Shown piece by piece: positions 23,084 through 31,694 of a stretch of 51,825 nucleotides of DNA; the stretch's first letter is position 1, and the number at the start of each line of letters is the position of its first letter. The notes below the pieces were generated by a model, which was not told the DNA's origin, ran no database searches, and saw nothing but the letters and a program-made list of their open reading frames with translations. Location of the stretch: the NCBI GenBank assembly GCA_964581605.1, contig CAZOPF010000034.1:1-51825 (forward strand), written 5' to 3'. The position numbers and the translations under genes are program-made. Source of the DNA: CAADGU01 sp964581605. GTDB taxonomy: Bacteria > Chloroflexota > Anaerolineae > Promineifilales > Promineifilaceae.

Positions 23084-23114
23084 AAATAAAAAGCGCGGGC
23101 TATAATGCCCGCGC
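23084..23114 (-). terminator. possible leader terminator of the tRNA array
   Basis: On the minus strand a perfect 8-bp stem GCGCGGGC-ATTATA-GCCCGCGC is followed by TTTTTATTTC. It lies 200 bp downstream of the array promoter and 200 bp before tRNA-Asp, so it can only act as an attenuator or end a separate small RNA. A second GCCCGCGC copy at 23192-23199 (minus strand upstream) could pair with the first terminator arm. The rest of 22885-23400 holds a small GCAAAAGG/CCTTTTGC hairpin near 22905 and nothing else recognised. Confidence 0.65.
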
Positions 23115-23314
23115 CACATTGCTGCTGTTCCTGGTGTGAGGTCGTTACCGTTGGTTGGGCAACGAGTGTGGCACGGACGAACATGCACTTGTGCGCGGGC
23201 TAAGCCATTGACCGGACGCCAAATCATACATCTTTTGTATTGAGTTCTGTTTGGTCTGTTGATGGCAAAACATGTCAATCATTCTCCCGTCACAAAGTTT
23301 ATGTTACGGTTGCC

Positions 23315-23343
23315 AGCATAACACATGCCGGTCAATATGTCAA
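23315..23343 (-). promoter_or_regulatory. sigma70-type promoter for the tRNA array
   Basis: Minus strand: -35 TTGACA (23343-23338), 17-bp spacer, -10 TATGCT (23320-23315). Expected start near 23307. It is the only good promoter upstream of the 2.8-kb array on this strand and is back to back with the merR promoter. Confidence 0.7.
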
Positions 23344-23375
23344 GATATTGATATTACGACATTTTTGACGACATT

Positions 23376-23404
23376 TTGGTCTACATTCAAGAGCGGGTTA
23401 TGAT
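23376..23404 (+). promoter_or_regulatory. possible merR promoter, near-leaderless
   Basis: -35 TTGGTC (23376-23381), 17-bp spacer, -10 TATGAT (23399-23404). The start would fall at or next to the ATG at 23411, so the message may be leaderless. A direct repeat ACGACATTTT just upstream could be an operator. Confidence 0.4.
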
Positions 23405-23410
23405 GGAGGC

Positions 23411-24187
23411 ATGACCACGTGGATGACGATTGGGGAACTGGCGAAACGGGTGGGGCTACGGCCGTCTGCGTTGCGCTATTATGAGGAGCAAGGGTTGTTA
23501 AAGCCAGACGGCCGTACCGAATCCGACTACCGCCTCTACGCCCCCACCGCTGAACAAACACTGCGCCTCATCCAACGCGCCCAACGCCTGGGCCTCTCCC
23601 TGGGCGATATTCGCCGTCTGTTGGCTGGCTACCAGAGTGGGAATCTCAGCGATGAAACGATTATTCAGGTGGTGGAGGCCCGCGCTATTGCGCTGGAACA
23701 GCAGCTCACCGAATGGCTGGTTTATCAGCATGAACTAGACCATTTTTTGCAGGACATCCGCCACGAGCAGGGCGAGCCAACCCCCCAAGAACATTCCGGC
23801 GCAGACCACATCAACCAACTGCTGGAACACATCTGTCTGAACCCGCACCAGCAAACGGCGCGGAACTGGCTGGCCTGGCTGATTGATGTGGCCGGTTGCC
23901 AGCTACACAGCCAGGCCGGGCAGGCTATTTTGCAGCAGTTGGCCGGGCAGCACAGCCACATCTGGCGCGAGGAGGAGGGGTACCACATCCTGGTGGTCAG
24001 CCACGATCCAGCGATTGGCCGGGCGCTGGCCGACCTGGCCCGGCTGGAAGATGATTGTGATGCGCCGGCTCATATGGATTTAACGGCCGTGACCCACCAC
24101 GATACCGAAGGCCATCACCTGATTGTGCGGGGGGATAATGCCTTCATTTACGCCCGCCTTTTCCTGGCCCTGGAACAGCAGACTTGA
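23411..24187 (+). CDS. MerR family transcriptional regulator
   Basis: 258 residues. The N-terminal winged HTH (MTIGELAKRVGLRPSALRYY, then LLKPDGRTESDYRLY) is typical MerR and is followed by a dimerisation helix (about 80-115). The remaining 140 residues form a His/Cys/Asp-containing domain (HICLNPHQ, DDCDAPAHMD, THHDTEGHH) unlike the short metal loops of ZntR/CueR. It could be an effector- or metal-binding domain. It directly precedes a Zn/Cd-exporting ATPase, which it presumably controls. Start is ambiguous between 23411 and 23423 (the usual MTIGELAK start). Confidence 0.9.
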   Translation: MTTWMTIGELAKRVGLRPSALRYYEEQGLLKPDGRTESDYRLYAPTAEQTLRLIQRAQRLGLSLGDIRRLLAGYQSGNLSDETIIQVVEARAIALEQQLTEWLVYQHELDHFLQDIRHEQGEPTPQEHSGADHINQLLEHICLNPHQQTARNWLAWLIDVAGCQLHSQAGQAILQQLAGQHSHIWREEEGYHILVVSHDPAIGRALADLARLEDDCDAPAHMDLTAVTHHDTEGHHLIVRGDNAFIYARLFLALEQQT

Positions 24188-24223
24188 CTTTCAACCCGGC
24201 TTGAAGGTGTAGGATGGTGGCCG

Positions 24224-24293
24224 GTAGGGGCGAGGCAGTTGGGGAACACCTTGTCTCGCTCATGTTAGCCAAACCCAACTGCCTCGCCCCTAC
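24224..24293. repeat. 20-bp perfect inverted repeat (GTAGGGGCGAGGCAG)
   Basis: GTAGGGGCGAGGCAGTTGGG at 24224 is exactly complementary to 24274-24293. Lies between merR and the P1B ATPase. A diverged copy is at 38919-38989 after coxM, so it is a dispersed element. Confidence 0.75.
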
Positions 24294-24322
24294 AACAATC
24301 ATCAACCCATAGAGAGCAAACG

Positions 24323-26500
24323 ATGGTTAACACACAAACTTACACTTTCGAGATTCAAGGGATGGACTGCGCGGGCTGTGCCCGGACGTTAGAGAAGGGG
24401 GTGAGCCAACTAAAGGGCGTTACCCATTGCGAGGTTAGTTTTGCTACCGAAAAATTGATCCTGGCCGGTGATGTCAGCCGGGAGGTGGTCATTGCTCAGG
24501 TGCGGGAATTGGGGTATGACGTGAAACCTGACCGGACCGATTCTCCCTTGCCCAACGTGGCCCCACCCAACTTTCTGCAATTCATGTGGCAGCGAACCGA
24601 CACGCGATTGGCGCTGCTGGGCGCCTTGCTCATTTTGCCTGGTTTGCTGCTGGTGGAAATTGGCGGGCAGGAGTTGGTCTGGGTCAATTTGTTGTCGGTG
24701 GCGGCGATGATTGCCGCCGGTTGGCCCATTGCCCGCAGCGCGTGGACGGCCGTGCGCCTGAACCGGGAGATCAACATCAATGTGTTGATGACGGTGGCCG
24801 CTGTGGGGGCCGTGTTTATCGGTGCCTACACCGAGGCGGGCATGGTGATGGTGCTGTTTGCCATTGGCGAGGCGCTGGAAGGGTACACCGCCGGGCGTGC
24901 CCGCCACGCCATTCGCAGTCTGATGGCGGTGGCTCCTAATGAGGCCAACCGGTTAGTAGACGGCCGTCCCCAACCCATCCCCATTAGTGAACTGCAAATT
25001 GGCGACGTGATTTTGGTCAAACCAGGGGAGCGGGTGGCCATGGACGGCCGTGTCCGCTCCGGCCATTCCGCGCTCAATCAAGCGCCCATTACCGGCGAAA
25101 GTGTGCCCGTTGAGCGGCAGCCGGGTGATACCGTATTCGCGGGCAGCATTAACGGTCAGGGCGCATTGGAAATTGAAGTGACCCATTTGGCCGCCGATAA
25201 CACCATCAGCCGCATCATTCAGATGGTGGAAGAGGCACAGGAGAAAAAAGCACCCGCCGAACGGTTTGTAGACCAGTTCGCCCGATATTACACCCCGGCA
25301 GTGATGGTATTGGCGCTGCTGGTGGCCACCATTCCGCCGCTGTTTTTTGGGCAGCCATTTTTGAATGAGGGTGATTCGTTTGGCTGGTTGTATCGCGGGC
25401 TGGCGCTGTTGGTGGTGGCCTGCCCGTGCGCGTTAGTCATCAGCACGCCGGTAGCCATTGTCAGCGCCATCAGCAATGGAGCGCGGCATGGGGTGTTGTT
25501 TAAGGGTGGGGCGTTTGTGGAGGCGTTAAGCCAGGTGCAGGCGATAGCTTTTGACAAGACGGGCACGTTAACCCAGGGCAAACCGGCAGTAGTGGCACTG
25601 CGCACGGCCGTGTGTGCCGATGGTTCGTGCGCCGATTGTAACGAGTTGCTGGCGTTGGCCGGGGCGGTGGAGCAGCAAAGTGAACATCCGCTGGCGCAGG
25701 CGATTGTGCAGGAGACGGCCGTGCGTGGTCTGGATCAACAATTTACACCGGCAACCGGCGTGATGGCATTAACCGGGCAGGGGGTGGTGGGACAGGTGGA
25801 CGGCCGTGCTGTGACCATTGGCAGCCACACCTATTTTGAAGCCAACGTGCCGCATACGGCCGTTGCCTGTACACAGGCGCGGGATGATGCGGGGCAGGGA
25901 TATACGCCGTTGATGGTGAGTGTGGACGGCCGTTATCTGGGCACGATTAGCGTGGCCGACACGGTGCGCCCGGACAGCCCGGCAGTCATTCGCCAGTTGC
26001 AGGCGGCGGGCATCCAGCACACCATCATGCTGACGGGCGACCAGGCGGCCACCGCCCAGGCGATTGCCGACGCAGTGGGGGTGACAGATGTGCGGGCGGA
26101 GTTGATGCCGGGGGATAAGGTGACGGCCGTGCGTGAATTGCAGCAACAATTTGGCAAGGTGGCCATGGTGGGTGATGGTATTAACGATGCGCCCGCTTTG
26201 GCGACGGCCGATGTGGGCATTGCGGTGGGTGGCGCGGGCACATCCGCCCAGGCCATGGAAACGGCCGACATCACCTTGATGAGCGCGGGGCTGACCATGC
26301 TGCCCTTTGCCTATCGCCTGAGCCGGGCGGCGATGAACAATATCCGCTTTAATGTGGCTTTTGCCATTGGCGTGAAGTTCTTTTTTATGCTGCTGGTGCT
26401 GGCAGGCCAGAGCAGCATGTGGATGGCCGTCGCCGCCGACATGGGCACCTCGCTGCTGGTGACGTTGAACGGGATGCGACTGTTACGGGTGCGGCCGTGA
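24323..26500 (+). CDS. P1B-type Zn2+/Cd2+-exporting ATPase
   Basis: 725 residues. One N-terminal heavy-metal domain with GMDCAGC (Cys16, Cys19), actuator TGES, membrane CPC motif (Cys367-Pro-Cys369), phosphorylation Asp411 in DKTGTLT, the HP locus SEHPLAQA, and hinge GDGINDAP. The layout matches ZntA/CadA, which expels Zn, Cd or Pb from the cytoplasm. The nucleotide-binding domain holds an insert CADGSCADCNELL with three extra cysteines. It follows a MerR regulator with only a hairpin repeat between them. Many ACGGCCGT octamers lie in the gene. Confidence 0.95.
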   Translation: MVNTQTYTFEIQGMDCAGCARTLEKGVSQLKGVTHCEVSFATEKLILAGDVSREVVIAQVRELGYDVKPDRTDSPLPNVAPPNFLQFMWQRTDTRLALLGALLILPGLLLVEIGGQELVWVNLLSVAAMIAAGWPIARSAWTAVRLNREININVLMTVAAVGAVFIGAYTEAGMVMVLFAIGEALEGYTAGRARHAIRSLMAVAPNEANRLVDGRPQPIPISELQIGDVILVKPGERVAMDGRVRSGHSALNQAPITGESVPVERQPGDTVFAGSINGQGALEIEVTHLAADNTISRIIQMVEEAQEKKAPAERFVDQFARYYTPAVMVLALLVATIPPLFFGQPFLNEGDSFGWLYRGLALLVVACPCALVISTPVAIVSAISNGARHGVLFKGGAFVEALSQVQAIAFDKTGTLTQGKPAVVALRTAVCADGSCADCNELLALAGAVEQQSEHPLAQAIVQETAVRGLDQQFTPATGVMALTGQGVVGQVDGRAVTIGSHTYFEANVPHTAVACTQARDDAGQGYTPLMVSVDGRYLGTISVADTVRPDSPAVIRQLQAAGIQHTIMLTGDQAATAQAIADAVGVTDVRAELMPGDKVTAVRELQQQFGKVAMVGDGINDAPALATADVGIAVGGAGTSAQAMETADITLMSAGLTMLPFAYRLSRAAMNNIRFNVAFAIGVKFFFMLLVLAGQSSMWMAVAADMGTSLLVTLNGMRLLRVRP

Positions 26501-26610
26501 GGTTGATCAATCTCCAATTCTCCCATCTCTTTTATTAGCTCTCTCTTCACCCTGTGTTACAATCCCTGCCAATCTTATATTCAGATCTGTTCACAGGTGA
26601 AGGAGGAGAA

Positions 26611-26964
26611 ATGGATCGTCCAACTGGTGTTTACTTAATTTCATTCTTGCAAGTATTTACAGGAGCATATCTGGCGTCAGTGGCATTTTTTGACTATGTG
26701 TATGGTAGCTTTGGCAGTAACAATTCGCTGGCGTTTCTAGCTTTGGTAATGAGCATTATCTCGTTTGCACTGGGTTTTGCCATGTGGGTTATGAAACCAT
26801 GGGCCTGGACGTTAACGCTCATTTTTCAATTTCTCCATATTGCCCGCGAGATTTTGGCCTATTTTTGGGCCGATCAATATATAGGCTTTTTCAGTCTGAT
26901 TATCAATGTGGCGATCATTTATTACCTCACCCGCCCGGAAATCCGCAAAGAGTTTGGGCGTTAA
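26611..26964 (+). CDS. small membrane protein, four TM segments
   Basis: 117 residues from ATG 26611, which has a strong SD (GGAGGAG) directly upstream; the frame is open from 26554 but without a signal. Four hydrophobic segments (about 8-28, 38-58, 64-82, 88-106) and a basic end (RPEIRKEFGR). No family recognised. Confidence 0.7.
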   Translation: MDRPTGVYLISFLQVFTGAYLASVAFFDYVYGSFGSNNSLAFLALVMSIISFALGFAMWVMKPWAWTLTLIFQFLHIAREILAYFWADQYIGFFSLIINVAIIYYLTRPEIRKEFGR

Positions 26965-27031
26965 CACAATTGGGTAATTGAGCAAATTTTGCCATCACTC
27001 AATTACCCAATGCTCAATTACCCAATTACTG
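26964..27031. repeat. heptad/octad-unit hairpin (AATTGGGT type)
   Basis: AATTGGGTAATTGAG units are followed by CAATTACCCAATGCT-type inverted units, occupying the gap before the Mrr-type gene. Same unit family as 32228-32300 and 48484-48556. Confidence 0.7.
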
Positions 27032-27038
27032 CCTGTTT

Positions 27039-27713
27039 ATGCTTGCCCGGTATGAAGTGCGCATTTTTCAAAATGGTTTTGGGCTGCGGCCAGATGCGGC
27101 GGAGCGGTCGGGGGGGCACGGCCGTTCGCTGATTGTTGTGCTGACGGCCGTCTATATACTCTGGCTGTTTGTGCGTATCATCAGCCAGCCGGCCTGGCTA
27201 GCCCATTTACCAGCCGCCTTGTTGGAACTGATGCCCCTGGCCGAGATGGCCGGGTTTGTCACGTTGGCGCTGATGTGGGGGCTGGTCTGGCGGCAGGTAC
27301 GGCACCAACCGGTAACGGCCGTCACGCCCCTGGATGTGGAGCAGCTGTATGCCTTGCAACCATATGCGTTTGAGCAGTATGTGGCTGATTTGTTCCGGCA
27401 AAAAGGGTATCGGGTGAAGTTACACGGCCGTCGGGGAGATAACGGCGTAGACCTCCGGCTCACCCAGCCAAATGGCAAACAGGCCATTGTGCAGTGCAAA
27501 CGATACCGTAAAAGCATTGGCCCTGATATTGTGCGGGAACTGTATGGCACGCTCATCCATGAGGGGGCGGCCCATGCGTTTCTGGTGACGACGGCCGATA
27601 TTTCTGACGCCGCCCGTACCTGGGCACAGGGCAAACCAATGACGCTCATTGACGGCCGTACCCTGGCCCACATTGCGGCCATGCTGCAGGAGCAAAAGCG
27701 GGCACGGCCGTAG
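27039..27713 (+). CDS. membrane-anchored Mrr-family restriction endonuclease-like protein
   Basis: 224 residues. Two membrane segments (about 32-52 and 65-88) are followed by an Mrr_cat PD-(D/E)xK domain: YAFEQYVADLF, then RRGDNGVDLRL with the catalytic Asp, and QCKRY with Gln-x-Lys. Mrr-like nucleases cut modified DNA, but many short membrane-linked members have uncertain function. Single gene, with STRR hairpins on the 5' side. Confidence 0.88.
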   Translation: MLARYEVRIFQNGFGLRPDAAERSGGHGRSLIVVLTAVYILWLFVRIISQPAWLAHLPAALLELMPLAEMAGFVTLALMWGLVWRQVRHQPVTAVTPLDVEQLYALQPYAFEQYVADLFRQKGYRVKLHGRRGDNGVDLRLTQPNGKQAIVQCKRYRKSIGPDIVRELYGTLIHEGAAHAFLVTTADISDAARTWAQGKPMTLIDGRTLAHIAAMLQEQKRARP

Positions 27714-27820
27714 GGGAGATACGGCCGTGCCCGTGCTACTTCATGGGTTCGCTATGATGGGTAAGAATTGGCGATAGGCAATCAGCAACGAGAGCGCAGC
27801 ATAGCAGAAGCAGGCACACG

Positions 27821-28188
27821 GCCGTTGTTGCCCAATTCAAGGCACAGCACCACCGCCTCGCCGGGCAACGTTGAACCTGGGCCAGTTCCCTCACCCACAT
27901 ATCGGAAAATGAGCAATTGTACGGGGGTAAGACACAGCTCAACGCCGTTTGAGCGAGTTGGTGACAGACGCCGAAACAGTCTTGGGGCTCAACTCCGGCT
28001 TTCGCAAACGAACCCTCTTGTGCATTGATGGCGGTGGTGGCCATGATGCCAACATCAATTGGATGCTGCCCCATGATTATCCACTTCCAAACAACGTGAA
28101 AGAGTTTGCTGTGAAAGACACGCCATCATTTCCTGGCGGCCGCGCCTCTAATCTCTTCTGTTGTGCTAACGTGTGTAAGAGGTTGTGA
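27821..28188 (+). pseudogene. decayed DDE-type transposase fragment
   Basis: One frame gives AVVAQFKAQHHRLAGQR, stop in place of Trp, TWASSLTHISENEQLYGGKT; a second frame continues LSELVTDAETVLGLNSGF and LCIDGGGGHDANINWML. Together they look like the central part of an IS4/IS1380-type transposase around a catalytic Asp (IDGGGG). There are at least one stop and one frameshift and no N-terminal or C-terminal parts. The rest of 27714-28283 shows no gene. Confidence 0.55.
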
Positions 28189-28283
28189 ATTATAATCATT
28201 TATGTTAATATCCAGCCGCAGGTGGGAAAAAGTATGTGACCTGTTAAAAGCAGCAAAACGTGACATAGATTGAGAACAATCCC

Positions 28284-28946
28284 ATGGCAAAAATTGATCC
28301 CAAAAGAGCCAAAAAGTTAGGCGAGTTAATCCAAACCGCCCGCGAGCATAGTGGTCATACAACAGCCGAATGTGCCCAAATGTTGGGCATCTCCCTCGCG
28401 GAATTTGAGCAAGCCGAAAATGGTGAATATCCCGTTTCCCTGCCCCAACTTGAAGCACTGGCGATATTCTTCAATGTCACCATGGGTTACTTTTGGGGCA
28501 GCGACTCATTGCCTCAAGACCCGGCAGTGGACTACGAAGATATGATTACGCTCCGCAACCGGGTGATTGGTGTCTTACTCAACCAACTGCGGCTGCGGGC
28601 ACGCCGTTCGCGCAAAGAAACGGCCGAACAAATCGGCGTCAGCGAAGCAGTCATCGAGGCGTATGAAATGGGAGACACGGCCGTGCCCTACCTCCACCTG
28701 GAACAACTGGCCCGCTACCTGGATGGCTCGCTCTCTCTCTTCATGGAAGACACACACGGCCCGCTGGCCCGCCACGAAACCCGCCAACAACTTCTCAAAC
28801 AATTCGACCGCATGACCCCGGAATTACGCGCCTTCATCACCAACCCCGTCAACGCCAGTTATATGGAAACCGCCCGCAAACTCAGCCAGATGGACGTGCG
28901 CCGGTTGCGCCAGATTGCCGAAGATTTGCTGGAAATTACCTTTTAG
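28284..28946 (+). CDS. XRE-family transcriptional regulator with two HTH domains
   Basis: 220 residues. Two Cro/C1-type HTH motifs: residues about 10-65 (LGELIQTAREHSGHTTAECA) and about 95-150 (LNQLRLRARRSRKETAEQIG). A helical C-terminus (about 165-220) may dimerise. Cytosolic DNA-binding protein. A TPR protein follows 60 bp downstream beyond a hairpin repeat. Target unknown. Confidence 0.85.
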   Translation: MAKIDPKRAKKLGELIQTAREHSGHTTAECAQMLGISLAEFEQAENGEYPVSLPQLEALAIFFNVTMGYFWGSDSLPQDPAVDYEDMITLRNRVIGVLLNQLRLRARRSRKETAEQIGVSEAVIEAYEMGDTAVPYLHLEQLARYLDGSLSLFMEDTHGPLARHETRQQLLKQFDRMTPELRAFITNPVNASYMETARKLSQMDVRRLRQIAEDLLEITF

Positions 28947-28957
28947 GCGGGAGAGTA

Positions 28958-29004
28958 GAAATTGGAGATTGCCTGCTCGCTAATCTCCAATCGCCAATCT
29001 CTCT
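28958..29004. repeat. unit-repeat hairpin (ATTGGAGA/TCTCCAAT)
   Basis: ATTGGAGATTG is followed by TAATCTCCAATCGCCAATCTC, an inverted repeat with partial tandem units between the XRE and TPR genes. Confidence 0.55.
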
Positions 29005-29005
29005 T

Positions 29006-29548
29006 ATGAACACCCCCACCGCCGACCAACTCAAGGCTCAAGGTTTAACCCTCTTCCAACAGGGCAAAAAGGATGAAGCCCTGGTGGTGTTCCAAACGGC
29101 CGTCGCCGCCTACGCCCAGGAAGGAAATGAAGACGGCCGTGCCGAAATGCTCAACAACATCGGCGTCATCCAGCGCGTCAAAGGGAACAACCAGGCCGCC
29201 ATTGCCGCCCTCAGCGAAGCCGGCGAGATATTCTCCCAACTCGGCAACACCGACAAACAGGCCCAAACCCTGGCTAACCTGGCCGACCTCTACGCCTTCA
29301 ACAAGCAGCAAGACCAGGCCGCCCGCTGCTACAGCGAAGCCGCCGCCCTCTTTGCCCAACTCAACCAGCGCCAAAAACAAGGCCAGGTACTCCGCACCTA
29401 CAGCCTCATGCGCATGAAACAGGGTCAGTGGCTGGAAGCAATGATGCGCATGGAAGAAAGCCTCACCGTCCGCCCCCACATTGGCCCCCTACGCTGGGCC
29501 TTCCGCGCCCTCCTCCGCTTCAGCCTCAGCCTCTTCGGCGTCCGCTAA
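29006..29548 (+). CDS. TPR-repeat protein
   Basis: 180 residues with about four tetratricopeptide repeats (for example ADQLKAQGLTLFQQGKKDEA, AEMLNNIGVIQRVKGNNQAA, AQTLANLADLYAFNKQQDQA). No signal peptide. The C-terminal stretch (LRWAFRALLRFSLSLFGVR) is hydrophobic and may be a membrane tail. Likely a scaffold, perhaps linked with the XRE regulator upstream. Confidence 0.85.
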   Translation: MNTPTADQLKAQGLTLFQQGKKDEALVVFQTAVAAYAQEGNEDGRAEMLNNIGVIQRVKGNNQAAIAALSEAGEIFSQLGNTDKQAQTLANLADLYAFNKQQDQAARCYSEAAALFAQLNQRQKQGQVLRTYSLMRMKQGQWLEAMMRMEESLTVRPHIGPLRWAFRALLRFSLSLFGVR

Positions 29549-29589
29549 CGGCCACCCGCCCCAACACACTTGAGCGCGTTTGCCTGTAT

Positions 29590-29631
29590 CAGCCTGGGGA
29601 TTCCATCCCCAGATTCCATCCCCAGGAGGCT
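29590..29631 (+). terminator. hairpin before aspS (AGCCTGGGGAT/ATCCCCAGGAGGCT)
   Basis: Stem AGCCTGGGGAT pairs with ATCCCCAGG-GGCT, with a tandem CCATCCCCAGATT unit inside the loop. No T run, so it may be an attenuator or a repeat, not a proper terminator. Confidence 0.4.
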
Positions 29632-29717
29632 GGCAACTAGCAACCACTCCCCCCCCATGATAAAATTCGCGGAATTTGCCTCAAGGCGCATATAGCAATA
29701 AAGGGAAGAGAAACGAC

Positions 29718-31490
29718 ATGCTAAAAACACACAGTTGTGGGGAGTTGCGTCTGGAACACGTGGGCCAGACCGTCACCTTAGCCGGGTGGGTTAACCGGCG
29801 GCGAGATATGGGCGGCGTCATTTTTATTGACCTGCGCGACCGCCTGGGCAAATGCCAGGTGGTCATTGATGCCGGCCGCACCGAAGCCGGCTTCAAACGA
29901 GCAGAACAGGTGCGCGGTGAATTTGTGCTGCAAATCAAGGGGAAGGTGTCGCAACGGCCGTCTGGCCAGGAAAACCCCAACCTGCCCACCGGCGCCATTG
30001 AAGTGCTGGCCGAGGAAGTGGTCATCCTCAACCCGGCCAAAACGCCGCCATTTCTCATTGACCGCGACGAAAACGTAGACGAAAGCCTGCGCCTGAAATA
30101 CCGCTACCTCGATTTACGCCGCGAACGGCTGCAGCGCAACCTCACCATCCGCCACAAAGCGATCAAATTCATCCGCGATTTTCTGGATGAACGCGGCTTT
30201 TTGGAAGTGGAAACGCCCATCTTGTTCAAGAGTACGCCAGAAGGAGCGCGTGACTATCTGGTACCCAGCCGGGTACATCCGGGCAAATTTTACGCCCTGC
30301 CACAAAGCCCGCAGCAGCTCAAGCAACTGCTCATGGTCGCCGGGTATGAACGCTATTTCCAGATTGCCCGCTGCTTCCGCGACGAAGATTTGCGCGCCGA
30401 CCGCCAGCCAGAATTCACCCAACTGGACATGGAAATGAGCTTTGTCTCGCGTGATGATGTGCTGGATTTGATTGAAGCGTTGATGGTGGGGATGGTGAAG
30501 CACACCAGCCTGGTGCCGCTGGCGTATGATCAATTCCCACGCCTGAGCTACCACGACGCAGTGAACCGCTTTGGCACCGACCGTCCCGATGTGCGCTATG
30601 GTCTGGAATTGACCGACATTAGCGATCTGGTGGCGGGCAGCGCCTTCCGCGTATTCGCCGAAAATGTAGCCGCCGGCAAGCCGGTGAAAGCCATTTGTGC
30701 GCCCGGCTGCGGGGAGTACAGCCGCAAACAGTTAACTGACCTGGAAGATTTAGCCAAAGCTGCCGGGGCCAAAGCATTGGCCTATCTGGCCATTCACCCG
30801 GAAACGGGCGAAATTCGTGGCCCCATTGCCAAGTTTTTCACGGTGGAGCAGTTGATCGCTATCACCGAGCGGATGGAGGCCGGTAATGGCGACCTGATCC
30901 TGATTTCCAGCGACGAAAAGCGTATTGTCCATGCGGTGTTGGGCACTCTGCGCGAAGAAATGGGGACACGGTTGGGATTGAAGGATAAAAAGGAACTGGC
31001 CTTTTGCTGGGTAATTGACTTCCCCCTGTTTGAAGAGCAGATGGAGGATGGGCATTATGCGCCCAGCCACCATATGTTTACCTCGCCGAAACGGGAACAT
31101 ATTCCGCTGCTGGATACCGACCCCGGCCAGGTGTTGAGCGAGCAGTATGACCTGGTGTGCAACGGGTTTGAGGTAGCGGGCGGCAGTATTCGGATTCACG
31201 AACGGCCGTTGCAGCGCAAAATCATGGAACTCATCGGCTTCTCCTGGGAAGAGGCCGAATCCCAGTTTGGGCACATGCTGGAAGCATTTGAGTATGGCGC
31301 ACCCCCGCACGGGGGCATTGCCCCTGGCATAGACCGGCTGGTGGCGCTGATGTGCGGCGAACCGAACATCCGCGAGGTGATGGCCTTCCCCAAAACGGCC
31401 CAGGCCACCGACCTCATGTCAGACACCCCTTCCACCGTTGCTCAAAAGCAGTTGGATGAATTGCAAATAGCCCTGGCTTTGAAAGGGTAA
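29718..31490 (+). CDS. aspS: aspartyl-tRNA synthetase (bacterial type)
   Basis: 590 residues, the usual size. N-terminal OB anticodon-binding domain (GWVNRRRDMGGVIFIDLRDR), class II motif 2 (FRDEDLRADRQPEF), the bacterial GAD insertion (about 290-430) and motif 3 (GGIAPGIDRLVAL). It charges tRNA-Asp with aspartate and possibly Asn-tRNA, since no asparaginyl- or amidotransferase genes are visible here. The ATG at 29718 (MLKTHSCGEL) with SD AAGGGAAGAG is preferred over an open frame at 29676. Confidence 0.97.
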   Translation: MLKTHSCGELRLEHVGQTVTLAGWVNRRRDMGGVIFIDLRDRLGKCQVVIDAGRTEAGFKRAEQVRGEFVLQIKGKVSQRPSGQENPNLPTGAIEVLAEEVVILNPAKTPPFLIDRDENVDESLRLKYRYLDLRRERLQRNLTIRHKAIKFIRDFLDERGFLEVETPILFKSTPEGARDYLVPSRVHPGKFYALPQSPQQLKQLLMVAGYERYFQIARCFRDEDLRADRQPEFTQLDMEMSFVSRDDVLDLIEALMVGMVKHTSLVPLAYDQFPRLSYHDAVNRFGTDRPDVRYGLELTDISDLVAGSAFRVFAENVAAGKPVKAICAPGCGEYSRKQLTDLEDLAKAAGAKALAYLAIHPETGEIRGPIAKFFTVEQLIAITERMEAGNGDLILISSDEKRIVHAVLGTLREEMGTRLGLKDKKELAFCWVIDFPLFEEQMEDGHYAPSHHMFTSPKREHIPLLDTDPGQVLSEQYDLVCNGFEVAGGSIRIHERPLQRKIMELIGFSWEEAESQFGHMLEAFEYGAPPHGGIAPGIDRLVALMCGEPNIREVMAFPKTAQATDLMSDTPSTVAQKQLDELQIALALKG

Positions 31491-31560
31491 ACAGTGAACA
31501 GTGACCCGTTTACAGTGCGGGCAACGGTTCACTGTTCACTGCCCACTGTTCACCGCTAAC
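31488..31560. repeat. heptad-unit hairpin (ACAGTGA type)
   Basis: AACAGTGAACAGTGA left arm, with inverted GTTCACTGTTCACTG right arm, immediately after aspS. Confidence 0.75.
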
Positions 31561-31590
31561 TTCTTCTCATTATTGCCTCACAAAACCTGG

Positions 31591-31646
31591 TTGACATTTA
31601 TGACGCAGTGTGTTATATTTTGGTTATGATGCACTGCGTCATAAAT
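31591..31646 (+). promoter_or_regulatory. phasin promoter overlapped by PhaR-type operator
   Basis: -35 TTGACA (31591), 17-bp spacer, -10 TATATT (31614-31619). A 15-bp inverted repeat ATTTATGACGCAGTG (31596-31610) / CACTGCGTCATAAAT (31632-31646) covers the promoter. The half-site TTATGACGCA(G/C)TG recurs before phaR. Confidence 0.75.
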
Positions 31647-31694
31647 TTATATCACACATAACCTGCCAATGGCAGAAATTTTTGGAGGCATATC

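Noticed and set aside
23085..23307. SRP or 6S RNA in the array leader
   Set aside because: CCAGG and AGCAGC are near each other, but the GGAA tetraloop of SRP helix 8 is missing. No long closed hairpin typical of 6S could be traced.
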